Positions 33,485-45,561 of a DNA stretch of 64,000 nucleotides are shown piece after piece. The stretch's first letter is position 1. Each line of letters opens with the position of its first letter. The notes under the pieces were generated by a model. That model was given only the letters and a program-made list of their open reading frames with translations, searched no databases and had not been told where the DNA came from. The stretch is from positions 62,001 to 126,000 of the forward strand of contig WIXG01000042.1 of NCBI GenBank assembly GCA_009869945.1, read 5' to 3'. The position numbers and the translations under genes were made by a program. This DNA comes from Mesaphorura yosii (Eukaryota > Arthropoda > Collembola > Poduromorpha > Tullbergiidae).

Positions 33485-34275
33485 ATGCAGCTCCCAATCT
33501 CAAAGTTGTTGATACTTGCGCTGTTTTGCGTCTCCAGTTCGATCTCACGCGCAAATTCAGAAACGTTGCCCATTCCAAATCCATTATCTTTGTATCCTGC
33601 AGCAGATGAAGTTGAACTGGTAAGAATACCTGAAAGATTTTAAAAGCGGAAACGCCAGCGTAAAATACTAAGTTACAATTTTTTCTTTATTTTGCGTAGC
33701 CTGAACAAGAGAGAGAAAAGAGGCTCATCTTCAACATTTACCGCGGGGAGAACACTCCAAAAGAAGAGGGCTACCTGCTGGCGAGGGACGATGTTAGCCC
33801 AATTGGGACGAGAGTGACTGCACAAGGCCCACTCTCGGCTGTGCGTACACTGACAAGCAGTCTCATCAACCCGCAAACCAGAGAGACACTCAGGAATTTA
33901 GGACGCGACTTCCAAAAACGAGCCAGGAATTTGTTGCAGACATCTTCGGCCTTGCTGCGTTCGACAGCACAACGCTTTTCAGATGCAACTGGTCGTGGGC
34001 TTGGCGGAGCCGGCACCGGAAGTGCATTTGGAGATTTGTCTGCAATTGGAGGAGGAGATACATCAGAAACAAGACCAGCGACCGGATTCCGCTTGCTTAC
34101 TCCAGAGACGAGGGAAACGCTGAGAACTCTGGGCTCCAGTCTGACACAGTCTGCTGGAAGACTCTTCCGCACAGCGCAGAGCACTGCCACCCAATTTGCA
34201 GCAAGGCTCAGGCCGACCACAGAAAGGTCATATATCTCCGACTTCTCCGAAGCTGATAACACCCTTACTAGATGA
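33485..34275 (+). CDS. Secreted proprotein with a furin site and two Arg-rich repeats
   Basis: Two exons: 33485-33619 and 33700-34275; 236 residues. A signal peptide (LPISKLLILALFCVSSSISRA) is followed by a short propeptide that ends in REKR (residues 50-53), a furin-type cleavage site. The predicted mature chain is basic and contains two repeats of about 40 residues. One starts at INPQTRETLRNLG (near residue 101) and the other at LTPETRETLRTLG (near 178). Each is an amphipathic helix region with RxLL/RxLF and STAxxF motifs. The repeats are separated by a Gly-rich linker (GRGLGGAGTGSAFGDL). The layout recalls insect antimicrobial proproteins such as attacins and gloverins, but I do not recognise the sequence. 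Poly(A) signal: 34320-34325. Confidence 0.65.
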
Positions 34276-34764
34276 ATGTTTGTCATGCAAAGCAGTTATG
34301 AGAAGAGTATTTTTGCGTCAATAAATGCAATTATGATATATGCGTTTGACTTGAGCTTGAATCATAAGGCTCGGTGTGTCATTCATATTTCATGGTCATG
34401 AGTGTCATCGTTGTACGCACTATGGCACGCAGATTCGATCTCGGTCGCACTTATTCAATCACATCACTTCTTGCTCGTTCTGTCGGAATATGATGCATAG
34501 CAGAAAATCCTTATCACTGCTTTCTAATGTATCATATGATGACATCATAATGCAAAATTTGGTGAGTACAGATAAAGTGCTCTGAACGCTATTCATTTCT
34601 TATCTTGTTATATAATAACATAACTAAAACCTTGTCACTTTTAACGGTTTCAGGTTTCAGTTCCTATCCAGCGATAAATTGGTAAATGCTAACCGTTACT
34701 GCATGTAATCATTTCCAGCAGCAATTCTTAACTTTTGTCATTAGAGTCGACCGACCTCTTAAAG
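34276..34764. other. Spacer upstream of the PMP3-like gene
   Basis: Contains the poly(A) signal of the preceding gene at 34320-34325. A noncoding first exon of the PMP3-like gene may lie here but I cannot place it. Confidence 0.35.
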
Positions 34765-35073
34765 ATGGGAGACTCGGATTTAAGTCAAAACACTTGCTGC
34801 ATGATCTTACTGTGCATTTTCGTGCCGCCAGTCGCTGTCTACTTGTACACTGGCAAATTCTTCCCGTCTGTGTTCATCAATATCATCTTGTGGCTACTTT
34901 TGGGGGTTCCCGGCATTGTCAACGCATTCATGGTGTGCTTCATTTGCCCCATGATGTAAGTTACTTAATCTATTAGCATTATTGCTACAACGGAATTGTT
35001 TATAACTAATTTATTCTTCTAATGCAGCTGCGCAAAGAGGAAAAGCAACAAGTCAGCCAATACCAATGTGTGA
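34765..35073 (+). CDS. PMP3/UPF0057 family small membrane protein
   Basis: Two-helix plasma-membrane proteolipid of the PMP3/RCI2 family, linked in yeast and plants to membrane potential and salt or cold stress. Exons: 34765-34955 and 35028-35073; 78 residues. Family pattern: CCMILLCIFVPPVAVYLYTG in helix 1, then FINIILWLLLGVPGIVNAF in helix 2 with the PG turn, followed by FICPMICAKRK and a hydrophilic end. The intron splits the codon for the Ile in CPMIC. The N-terminal MGDSDLSQNT is a little longer than in yeast PMP3. The family is widespread in fungi, plants, bacteria and nematodes and appears patchy in arthropods. Confidence 0.88.
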
Positions 35074-35505
35074 TCCAAACTGCCTACGTTCGAGAACTGC
35101 TCACTTTACTGCGAGATGCAAATAACCATTTTGTAAACAAAAGTCATACGTATTTATGCTAAATACTTCAACTTGTAATATAAAGAACATATTTTGTTAT
35201 TATGTAATTAATGTAAACTTATTTCTCTTAACTTTCTGCATCGTAATTTAAGAAAACCTCGGTTAATAATTAAGTAAATTACGTCGCTTTCTGAAGTAAA
35301 GCTGAGCTCAGTGTCGGTCTTCTTTTAAAGTGGCGCAGGCCCATTCGCTGTGACTGGTTCGTCTTAAATTCCAAGTCCACGTTTCATCACATGGCAAATG
35401 CAGGCGACGTGGTCCTTCAAAGTCAAGTACAAGTTAAGCTTGATAGCTTGAAGATCTTGTTAATTGCACCAATACCAAATAATATGCACAACTTGTACTC
35501 CTTAC
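35074..35505. other. Convergent 3' region between the PMP3-like and Tudor genes
   Basis: Low-complexity AT-rich sequence after the PMP3-like stop. The last exon of the Tudor gene probably lies in the right part (35390-35500), but I cannot place its acceptor with confidence. Confidence 0.35.
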
Positions 35506-36872
35506 CATCGGATTCAGAAGAGGGAAGCCGCTGGTCAACAAGCCAATGTCGAAAAGAAGCAGAACAAAATTCTTAATGGTGACATCATTCTCGTCTTTGG
35601 AAACTTTCTGAAGAAGGCTTTGGATAATGAGATTAGCCGGGTTAATTTCAAGATGTTTCTTCGCGGCAGCTAAATCCATTGACACAGCTCCTTCCTTTTG
35701 AGTGGTGCCAGCATTTTGGAAAGTTAAAACACAGCAAGGCGAATCAATAGGCCTGGAAAATAAGGCAAAGCAGGCCGAAGAGTCAGGGCACCTTTTAAAG
35801 GGCATCTTAATAATATCTCAACCCAAATGAGATCAGCTACTTACACATTGGAAACAGTGACTTTCTCAACCTTCTCCCTGAGAACTTCTTTCATGATCTT
35901 ACAAAGCGGTTCATATTTGGATGTGACTGCTTCCAATTTCTTCCTTTGGTTTTCCTCCATTTCAATCTTCTTTTTCTCCTCAGTTTCCTTGGCTTCGATT
36001 CTCTTTCTTTCTGCTTCAGCCTCTTTGGTTTTGAGTACAAGTACTTCGATCTTCCTTTTTTCCTCAGCCACAACTTCCTTGGCTTTGATGTCTTCGGTCT
36101 TCCTTCTCTCTTCAGCCGATTCAACCTCTCTGGTTTTGAGTTCTTCGACCTTCCTTTTCTCCTCAGCTTCCTTAGCCTTGATTTCTTCGGTCTTCCTTGC
36201 CTCTTCAGCCAATGCAGCCTCCTTGGCTTTGAGTTCTTCCAACTTCCTTATCTCTTCAGTCTCCTTGGCTTTGAGTCGTTTGAATTCTTCAGTTACAGCT
36301 TCTTTCTTTCCCTCAAATTCCGGAATTGAGACATGGTAGCCACCGTTGACAGTGTCAGCGTATGCAGTGATGCGAACAGTCACCGCCAACTTGGTATTGA
36401 GATATTTGTTCAGTTCTTCCCCCATGTGCTTTTCAATTCCATCGTCCCAAATGCAGAGCAAAGCCAAAGGTGGAAACGCAGCCAATCGAACTCCCAAAGT
36501 TAGAAGCCTGTTTCCGATTTCAGAGAATGACAACTCGAGCATGTCACCAAAATCCACCAGGTACAAGCGAATCGCCTTCTTCTCAAAGTCAGTCTTGATT
36601 AGTGTTGCCCTGTACCAGTTGTCATCGATGGGAGACTTCAGCAGATAAGAAGAGTCAACAATTAATCCTTCTGGCTTCAATTTCTCCGCCGGGAGGCTTT
36701 CTGCCTGTCGACCCCACATGTTAATCATATCAACTAATGCCGCGGAGCGTCTATCTTGCACAAAAAACTGGCATGGTGAGTTGATATGAGTTATGTTTGT
36801 GCTCAGCACGTCCTCAATTTTGAGTTTCGGAGGTCCCGGGAGGGCGGTTCCGGCTCCAGTACTGATAACCAT
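35506..36872 (-). CDS. Tudor-domain protein with a Lys/Glu-rich coiled coil
   Basis: Probable binder of methylarginine ligands, as in germline piRNA factors of the TDRD type. Exon 1 is 35845-36872 (ATG at 36870-36872) and exon 2 is 35506-35752. The splice AATGT/GTAAGT to TCCAG/GCC is in phase 2. Exon 2 either ends at ATG/GTAAGG (35506) or reads on to a stop at 35434, so the C terminus is uncertain. Residues about 20-150 form an extended Tudor domain: VDSSYLLKSPIDDNWYRATLI, then AIRLYLVDFGDMLELSFSEI, then a LGVRLAAFPPLALLC helix. Residues about 185-325 are a repeated coiled coil with KAKEAEEKRKVEEL-like units. Exon 2 has no recognisable domain. Confidence 0.75.
35950..36290. repeat. Degenerate tandem repeat encoding the Lys/Glu coiled coil
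   Basis: On the minus strand, units of about 60-70 bases encoding variants of (K)AKE.(A)EE.RK(V/T)E(E/D)(L/I) recur at least five times inside exon 1 of the Tudor gene. The purine-rich strand bias (GAA/AAG) is obvious on the minus strand. Confidence 0.65.
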
Positions 36873-37878
36873 GATTGTTCGAATTCTACGGATTCACGAT
36901 TGATATTTTATATTGCTTATCGATCCTACATTAGTTAGGAACCATTCAACCACATCGGGTTTCTGCTTCAATAAATCTTGACGGGTCGGCCACTTACCAC
37001 GTGTCTGATGATTCAACCGAGTCTTCAAGTAATAGTTTGTTTCCAGTCAATTGTTAATTCCTCAACTCCGAATCCTGCCTCCAATGTCCAATAACGCGAC
37101 GCGACCTGAATCAAGCCTGAGCCCTGTCGTGGATATAAAATTTGTACGCAGACGAAAAAGTGGTTAATCTTCGAATTAGTTAATTCGTCGATCAGTCCAA
37201 TATCTTTTGTACAACCACCTCACAAGTGCAGCAGAAACAACAGAAACGTCCACTGACCGCGACCGCCTCAAGATGAAACGAAAAATTATGAAAAACAGCA
37301 CGCTGATGATGGCGTTACCTCTCCGTCGCGTCGGTTCGTCCTCACCGTTGCTTATCTAATTTTGAATATCTAAGCACAGCTATTCACACAATACTAGAAA
37401 AGGCCAGACGACGCCAATAACAAAAGAGACTTCTCGTAATCTGTTCGGAGATTTTCTGAGTTCTTGCTGTCCAATCGAACGCCACTTTGAATATACGATT
37501 TGCTTTGTATTAACTCGAACGCGTCGCACTCGCACTTCGCCCCACCGCGCTAATTCGAATTCGTGAAAGCAGATGAGAAATTCGAATTGCTGCTGCAGTG
37601 TTGTCCCTTGAAGCTGTTAGTATTGCGGAAATGAACATCAAATAGCTCATTCAGTTCAAGTACAAAGAAGGTAGGTAAAACGTATAATTTTATTAAAGCC
37701 AATTAGTAAATTAAAATTGAAGTTAATAATTACGCCGATTATTTCACTGAATTGATGATATTTCAAAAGGCTGGGCATTTTTGAAACTTGAAAGGTGCTT
37801 TTCTCTTGGGGTTTGATTCGTGGCTCCTTGTGATTACTTCAGCAAATTTTCATTCACTCGTCACCTCATCGCCTAAAA
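36873..37878. promoter_or_regulatory. Divergent upstream region between the Tudor gene and ZC3H14
   Basis: The two genes point away from each other. About 1 kb, with no TATA box recognised. The 3' half probably holds noncoding 5' sequence of ZC3H14: a candidate donor (AAG/GTAGGT) lies near 37671. Confidence 0.35.
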
Positions 37879-40800
37879 ATGGAAATCCAAGTCAGCTTGA
37901 AAGTTCGGGTGAGTTTTAACTTTTACCTACTTTATTTGTAGTGCGTAAAGATTCTTTTGAATAATCATTCAATTGTTTTCATGTTAGGCTGCTATCAAGG
38001 CGAAATTAGTGGAGCTGGGATTGCATGTTGGTAAGTCAGTTCAGTTGTATGGCGCATGCCATTAATGCTACATGTCATTTTCGTTTGAATCAGCTATAAC
38101 TGTCAGCATTGAGTTGTGAGTTCAGAAGTGGAACAGTTAAAATAAGTTGCTCTTTCTTGTAGACGAGGAACTGCCAGATTACGTAATGGTACTTGTGGCG
38201 AATCGAAGGACAAAACCTCAAATGGATCAGGATTTGCAACTATTTCTCGGGGAAAACACTTCGAAGTTCACCGGATGGTTACAACATGTACTTTCGAAGC
38301 TTGATGAACTTACAAGCGGCGGATCATCGGGTACAACGGCAGTGGCAGGAGCGTCAAAGAAGGAGAAAGCCGCTATTGAGAAGCCTAAATCAGTCAGTCC
38401 GAAAAAGAAGAAACAAATGGAAGAGAAAGCAGGGCGAAGGAAAGAAGTCTCCACCGAAAAGACCAAGGAAAAGGACAAAAGCAAATCCGTTCCATCCAAC
38501 CGCTCCAGTTCTAAATCCGGAGATAAAGAAAAAGTTAAGTCCTCTAAGAGCAAGATGAGCGGCATAAATCATCGTGAGTTAGAAAGGAAAAACAAAGATG
38601 GAGAATCCCGGTCGAGGTCCTCCAGCACATCTAATTCACGCGACAAGTCAAGTAAAGGAAGTACTGAAAAGTGTAGAATTCAGGAGCATACACCGAAATC
38701 TCCAGCAAAAACAAACCGACAGAAAGAAAGCTCGACCGCCGAGAGTAGTACCCTGAAATTTCAGCTAAAGAAAGGAGGTGAAAGCAAGAAGCTTCCGCAC
38801 AAGTCAGCATTGACAGCACACGAAGGGTCGCCACCAAAACGATCACTGCCACTATTGGGGTGAGTCTTAATCGATTAAGCCCTTGCACTGTTGATACTCC
38901 TTAATGCTGCACCTTTCTCTATCTCTTCATACCTTTCATGAAATATCTTTTTCCGTAACTAAAAGCTATGTCTATATTTGTAGTGATAAATCACCTGAAC
39001 ATGAGCAAGAAAAGGAGCGCCCAGTCGACGTATCAGATACCTCTCATGCAGAGCAAGAAGGAGACTTCAAAGTGCCTCCTGCTCCGTCAAAAAAGAAAGT
39101 GGAGGCAGAGGAAGACGAATTCCTGAGCTTGAGTGCTGTTGACGATGATGATTTCCTTAAAGAAGATAAAGAAGAGGAATTAGAAATGTTACGAAAGAAG
39201 GCATTGGAATCGAAAAACAAATCTAGGAATTTCATGAGATCACTGCAAATTAACGAACGGATTATTCAAAAGCAGAGAGAAATCGAAGAGAAAGTCGAAG
39301 TGTCAGAAAGATCACACACTGAAAAGGCAAAATCAAGTCTACAAAGCGGAAGTCCTGAGAGAACTCAAATCAGCGATTCAAACGAAGTGAGCAGGTCTGA
39401 AAACAAAGAAGCAGTGTCGTCTTCTTCGCCGAGTAAACCATCTGAGAGTAGACAGAGCGTTGGCTCTCGAATCCGAAGCATTCTACTTTCCAACAAAGGC
39501 GATGTGAAGGACACACGGGGAGATGCACGAGAAATATTGGAAAGAAGAAAGCGCCAAAGAGATGGAACAAATCACTCCCGAGGAAGCCGAGGTAATTTCA
39601 TATTTACAGTTTCTAAATGTGTAAAACACGCATTCATTATGGCTCGATTTTTAGGGCGTTCTCCTTCACCTGAAAACAAAAAGCTGAGATCGACGGTTGG
39701 AGCCCTTATAAAGCGTGAAAAACACGTTGAAGACGAAAAGTATGATCCCACGCAACCGGAAGTCAAAGTAGCCAGTGTGGTACATGTCACAGCAAGACCA
39801 AAACGAGAGAAAGATGCTCCGAAGGGCCTGCTTATGCGCGCGTTTGCAGATGCTCAAAAATCTATCGTCATCAGCAACTCTCGTCAATTTGATCGAAGAA
39901 AAAGCCGATCCCGATCGCGTTCACGGAGCCGAGAACTTCCATTCAGCAACAGAAGGAAAGCCCGTGATGATGATGGCGAATATGAACGAAGAACAAGAGG
40001 AAGGACATACGGGAATGACCCAGACCAAAGAGAAAGTAGCCGCGCATCAATTGTTGATCGAGTTGGAAGAAGACATCACCATGAAGACGGCTATGACGAT
40101 GAACATTTGCAAGCGAGGAAGGGTAGTATCAAAGACAGACTTGGAAATGGGTACAAGCCGGTAGTAAAGAAGCCTATACATGAGCGTCTAGGGACAATAT
40201 CAGGAGGCCATGGACACATGTTGAGCAAAAAAGAAGGGCGTAATGACACAATCGATGATCCTGTCCTTAGTTCTGAATCAAAGCTTGCGGCGTACGGCGA
40301 TATTCAAGATGAGGACATGATAATCGTCAGCGTTCCTTCTTCAACAGCTGGAAGAAATGTGTCATTAGGTGAGTAAACAGTAGAAATACACACGGTCAAG
40401 GTTATCAATGAAATAGCTGATAGCTGATACTGATCGTATTCGCTAATGAGTGCATTCATCGAATTCAATTTTTCAGAGTCCATGAAGGAGAGACCCAGAA
40501 TTTCAATTCCGCTTAGGGACGACGACGACACCACTGACGACGAGCAATACGACCCGGTCGAGACAAGCCTGGAATTGAGGAGAAAAAGCCTGGCTCAAGC
40601 GAGCAAAAGAAGCGATAGCAGCAAATCCTCAGATAACGATTACATCGTGGAAGAATACGAACAAGAAGAAACGGATGATGAAATTGAGGTAGTAATTCGT
40701 GATACAAGCCTGAAACTTCCCGAGCCCCTTGATGAGGACCACTCGCTCCAGAACACTGACATTGACATGAACGTAACTTCTGATATACAGCAGACAAGCC

Positions 40801-41525
40801 ACGAACAAAAACAGCAAGAACAACTCCAAAGCGAAGCTGAACTTGGTCAAATTATGGCAAAAGGACCAGAAATCAGGTAAAAAAAACATCGAATCAACAT
40901 CAAACATCTTTTTTATTGCTTCTTCACATTGAAATGTGTAGTTCACAAACGTTTGTGTCTTTCGAGTAGCTCGGTGTCCACTTCTGAAATCGGTACAACT
41001 TCAACTATGAAAACAGCGAAGGTGTTCCAAGGGGCCTGGCAAGCAACAGCAGCTTACCGCCCTGCTGCAGGCTTGCAAATCTCCAACGCCTTGAACACTC
41101 AAGTCCCCGGTCAATGCAAGTATTGGCCGGACTGTGGGTTTAAAGACAACTGCATCTTCGTACATCCTCGGTGCAAATTTGGTGACAACTGCAAGAATAC
41201 TAAATGCGCCTACAAGCATAACGGTAATATCAAAGTGGTTCCCGGAGGACTTCAAACCTCGGCGTTCAGCGGAAGGACACCTTCATTGGAGCAACAGCAA
41301 TGCAAGTACTTCCCAGCATGCCATACACTCAACTGCCCCTTCTTTCATCCAACCCCTTGCAAGTTTGGATTGGGTTGCAACAGTGACAGGTGCAAAAACT
41401 ACCATCCAGGTGAGACCCGTGCTCAGAAGCTGAAGGCTACCCTCAATGGACGAAAATATCTGCCTGCTGCCCACTTACTCAAGTGGTCCAAAACCACTTC
41501 CACAACGTCTACCTCCTCCGCCTGA
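37879..41525 (+). CDS. ZC3H14: Nab2/ZC3H14 poly(A)-binding zinc-finger protein
   Basis: Nuclear poly(A)-RNA-binding protein that limits poly(A) tail length and helps mRNA export. Exons: 37879-37908, 37988-38030, 38163-38859, 38984-39591, 39655-40368, 40477-40876, 40967-41525; 1016 residues, phases consistent. The N-terminal PWI-like domain is clear (AAIKAKLVELGLHVDEELPD, YVMVLVANRRTK, LQLFLGENTSKFTGWLQHVL). The middle is long, disordered, Ser/Lys/Arg-rich, with an RS stretch. The C terminus has tandem CCCH fingers: CKYWPDC..C...H, CKFGDNC..C...H, CKYFPAC..C...H and CKFGLGC..C...H, then LLKWSKT. That is four fingers where vertebrate and fly proteins have five; the first appears to be missing. 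The intron 39592-39654 is 63 bases and open in frame, so its retention would add 21 residues. Confidence 0.93.
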
Positions 41526-44500
41526 AGATTTAGTTTTAGTATTGAAATTACGCGGGTCTGTACGCGTTGAATCCCAATTCTCTGTGTGCAGGATAATGAA
41601 TTATAATGCTACGGGTTTGAGCCTGATCTTGTTGTCAATACGTATGTTTGCTGTCTTGAGAATAGATCAATAGATAGTAAATCAAAGTCAGAATAATGTG
41701 AACCTAATTGTTTATAGGTAATTAAAATGAGACTAAATATTTAACTTAACTCAGGTAAATATGCGTGTACTTCGTTGTGTCTGAGTTTTTGTCTGTGAGC
41801 AACCGCAGAATTTGACTTTAGAGAAATATATCAAATCGTTTTTAGTAATAATCATATCTTAATAGGAAGCTTAATAAATTGCTAATCCCCGACCTTTTCA
41901 ATTTTTCATGAATATTTTTATTTAATTTGGTTCACCTCCGCCTCCGATTTACGCATGAAACGTGAGACGGGTGCGCGTGGTTTCTTGGGACGTGACGAGC
42001 GAGTTCACGCATGCATGCAAGAAGCTCAGGTTGAAATTTTATGGTCAGTTGACTCTTAACCGTAATAATTCTTGGCTGGCTGTTGTGATTAAGGAAGAAC
42101 AATAATAACTGTGATTCAGAGTCAGTCAAACAAATCTAATTTCATTTCTCGAACATTTCACTCGTTAACGATAACGTTATGTAACAATTATGTAATGTGA
42201 ACAACGCTTTAAGCATTTATTTGGGCTTAATTCACATGTTAATGTGTGGAGCTTCCTATCTTCCGGTATTTCGTCTTTCAGACTTGGCTGGCGGAAATGG
42301 TCACTCGGTCAGTAATCAACGCCGGGAAGGGCAATCGCGCAGTCGTTTACAGACCGTGCTCAGATTCTGTTTCAGCTTTTCAGCATTCGTACATTGTAAT
42401 TTCGCATGTACCGTTGAATAAGTTTAATTCATTGTGGGATGGATGATTGTGTGAATGTGACTGGTAGCTGTGGTACGAGCATAGGATACGGAAGATGACC
42501 TGAAACAGGGACAACGACTTTCGACGACCGAATAAATCCGAATCCCAAACACTGGCTCAGTTGCCTATTTGCAAATAGAAACTGATAAATGTTTAACAAG
42601 ATGATAACGAAAGAAAATGTTTACAACTAGAATTAACTCGATTGTGTGTTCTGCAAATGACAGAAATGGCGGAGTAGAAGACTGAACCACGCGAGTCAAG
42701 AAGCAGAGCCGAACTTAAAGTTATAACGAACTGCACGCTCTTTCGAAAGGAACAGCGTGACTTAGTTTTGAATTGCGAGCGTCTGCCCCGCAGCACAAGC
42801 GAGCCACAGACAGACTCCAAACTCCACAGCTTACAGACTAACATACCCTAATGGCATGATTAGTACGCTGGTCTCAAGGCTCCCCAAGGAAATAGTGCGT
42901 GGGTTTAAATAATATGTGGACCTAAATTGTACGCGGATCAGGTGGTACTTTTGTTCTTGCAGTTAAAGAGGGACAGTCATGTCATGATGCAAGAAACCTT
43001 TTGACAATGAGCCGACTTCAGAATCAAATCTCTGATCTTGAAATTTAAGAGGATGAGGTGGAGGTCAACGAACTGGTCATTGATGAAGATTCAGAGGGAG
43101 ACCCTGATCTCCCTGGGTACAATTCGGATGACGAATAATTGTATCTTTGTGTTTATAGATTGTCTATGAAATAAACGATTTATTCGAGGGCTAAAAATTA
43201 TTGCGCGGGTCATCGATACCCGAATTTAGATAGTACGCGGGACGTACCGTTACGGTAATAATATTATGCGCCCCTCTCCTTCGATATCATTAACACTCAG
43301 TCTAGGGCAAAAGGCACTAGAAGTAGGTAGTGGGCATGCATTAATTTGACAGCTTCATTTAGTTCAGCCGAACGAATGCACTTGACGGCCAGCGAGCGGG
43401 CAGCGGGATAGTGATAAAACACTGGCAAGTCTCATTTCTCATTTACTCACCTGAAGCCTGAAGTTGTAGGTTAAAGTCAAAGATGAAACAAAACTGTTTC
43501 ACACCACCGACAGGCCAATGTCAATGCAATGCCGAGTTTTGCACAGTTATGAAAGCTATAAGATTAAAAGCGGGCCTACCTGCTTCCCTCCCGGGCTTTG
43601 ACATTATGAATGAACTCTCTTATTAATTAAATACACAAAGAACGAAGATTTAGCTCTGCAAGGAATTAGGGAGCAATTATTCATGTCTTTCATGTCTCAT
43701 TCACGCGGCCGCTGAGCTTGTGTTTGGATTTGTACTTGTTGCTTGCTTTTTGTTGACGGAAGCCCTTTTGCTCGTGCAAAGTAAGCTAAGTAAATGCAAC
43801 ATAATTCATTTCTGTTACGACTGTAACTTGTAATTCGTGCTAAGAATGCGAACACGAACAGCGAATAACTGCAGTTATTCAAATAACATGACAAAAATAG
43901 CACAGCCAGACTTTGACTTTGACCAAACTCTATAATTAAATATTCGCCGATATGGCAAGCCAAAGCAAAGCGACGAACCGACTAACTCACTGACATATTT
44001 CATCTTCTTACGATGTATGAGCAATTTTGCAATTTTCAGAGCGGCCAAGTATGGGCAGAATCTTACAACGCAGAACTGTGAATGTGAATGAGAGAGCACC
44101 ATCACCTGCAACAATATGCGTCGTCATTGTCATTGTTATTCATATGTTGCTAGTTTCAAGTTCACATGCTCATGATGTACGTTTGCGCTTGCATTCCTTA
44201 CATAACTTCGCCGGATAGGATTTGGCACTAATGATAATGAATGGTGAATCGAAATGACGAAGATGAATTTCTCTGTTTTGCGTGCAGCGTGCCGCATCTG
44301 TTCGGTTCGTTCATTGATGATGAAAATGATGATGTACCCACCGCAGTCAGTCAGTCAATATCAAATATTTATGGGTACCGGCACAAAAATAAATGTAACC
44401 TCTCACGTACACATCTCGCGTCTCTCGGTCGCAGTTGCGATCGTTTGTTAGTATTGCGTTTTGCGTAATGCAAGAAAGCAGCGTCTGATTACGGGACTTG

Positions 44501-45561
44501 CGTTTTATATTTAGTTGGTTGAAAGTCATGATTCATGAATCATGATTGCACTTACAATGTAAGTCGTAAGTTTAACTCGAAGATCTTTATGCCATGCGAT
44601 ACTCTGCTGCTGCTGGCTGTGACTCTGGCTTGTACGGCTTGTAAGCCCAAAATAAAAGATGGTTTGCTTTTCCCCTGCTGCACTTCATGCATGGCTGTTC
44701 ATTCGTGGTATGATGAACAAAAGATGAAGCCACGGGAATTACACGGCAGTCAGTCTCAATCAGAATTTTTGCACTCAAATAAAAGATTCGGTTTGGTTAT
44801 TAGTAGTCTACCCATTGTAAGAGTGCAATTCGCAAAACGCTCCTTTCTGTGGAGCTCAAACTCAGCAGTCAAGCCCAGCAATCAGTCAACAGTCAAAAAT
44901 TCACGTACCTGGCGTTTGTGAATACGCTCGGAAGTTCAGATTCCCCAGTCTTGTGAATAGAAACAGGCCCACGGCACGTCCACGTTGTTTGCTTAAACTC
45001 CTGCTTGTATTTTAGCATTTGCATTCGTGTAATTTTGGATCGGTACTTTTTCTTTTGTTTCAATTGTGCAGACAATAATGAAAATTACCGTCTTCGTGTT
45101 CGTCTTTACATAAACTCTTCACACGTACGAATAAGAATCAATATTCCATGGTGGAATTTGTGCTGAGATGCCGCTTTGCATTGTTTCACAGAAAAGTACA
45201 CACACGGGAGACAAGACACAACTGACACAATCACAATCATGTTCGTCCCGGCCTGCAACGCAACAGTGTGATTTTCTGAAGATTGTCTCAAACATAATCG
45301 AAGATCATTCTCGCACACTTCGCACGCAGTTGTGATTTTCGAATCGCAATGTATAACGCTTGTGGTGACCAAAAATATGTAGCAGGTGAAAATTAAGACA
45401 GCTCACAGTTTTAGTTAATTATTTTGAATCCTGGTGGTTGCAACGAATGGTTTCGGTTCTTCCATAACTTCAATGACTACCTCGTAGCGTATACACGATC
45501 AAGTGCATTATTTTATAATGGACTAATCTTAAAGAAAGGAAACACCATAAAACCAAGTGAA
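41526..45561. other. Long gene-poor stretch
   Basis: About 4 kb. AATAAA for ZC3H14 lies near 41872. Around 43000-43300 a short acidic open stretch (ends GYNSDDE, stop near 43139) is followed by an AATAAA near 43170 and GC-richer sequence with repeated GTACGCGG-like words. It could be a decayed transposon or a tiny exon, but I cannot support a call. A 20-bp palindrome built from ATCATGA units lies at 44526-44545. The rest shows no coding signal. The frame of the next gene is open from about 45424, but its likely start is at 45562. Confidence 0.35.

Noticed and set aside
43000..43300. Short acidic open stretch with AATAAA, possible piggyBac-like remnant
   Set aside because: The frame is only about 30 codons after a stop. 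I found no convincing TTAA-flanked terminal repeats and no transposase motif.
44526..44545. 20-bp perfect palindrome of ATCATGA units
   Set aside because: Isolated, short and in AT-rich sequence; nothing around it suggests an origin, terminator or element end.
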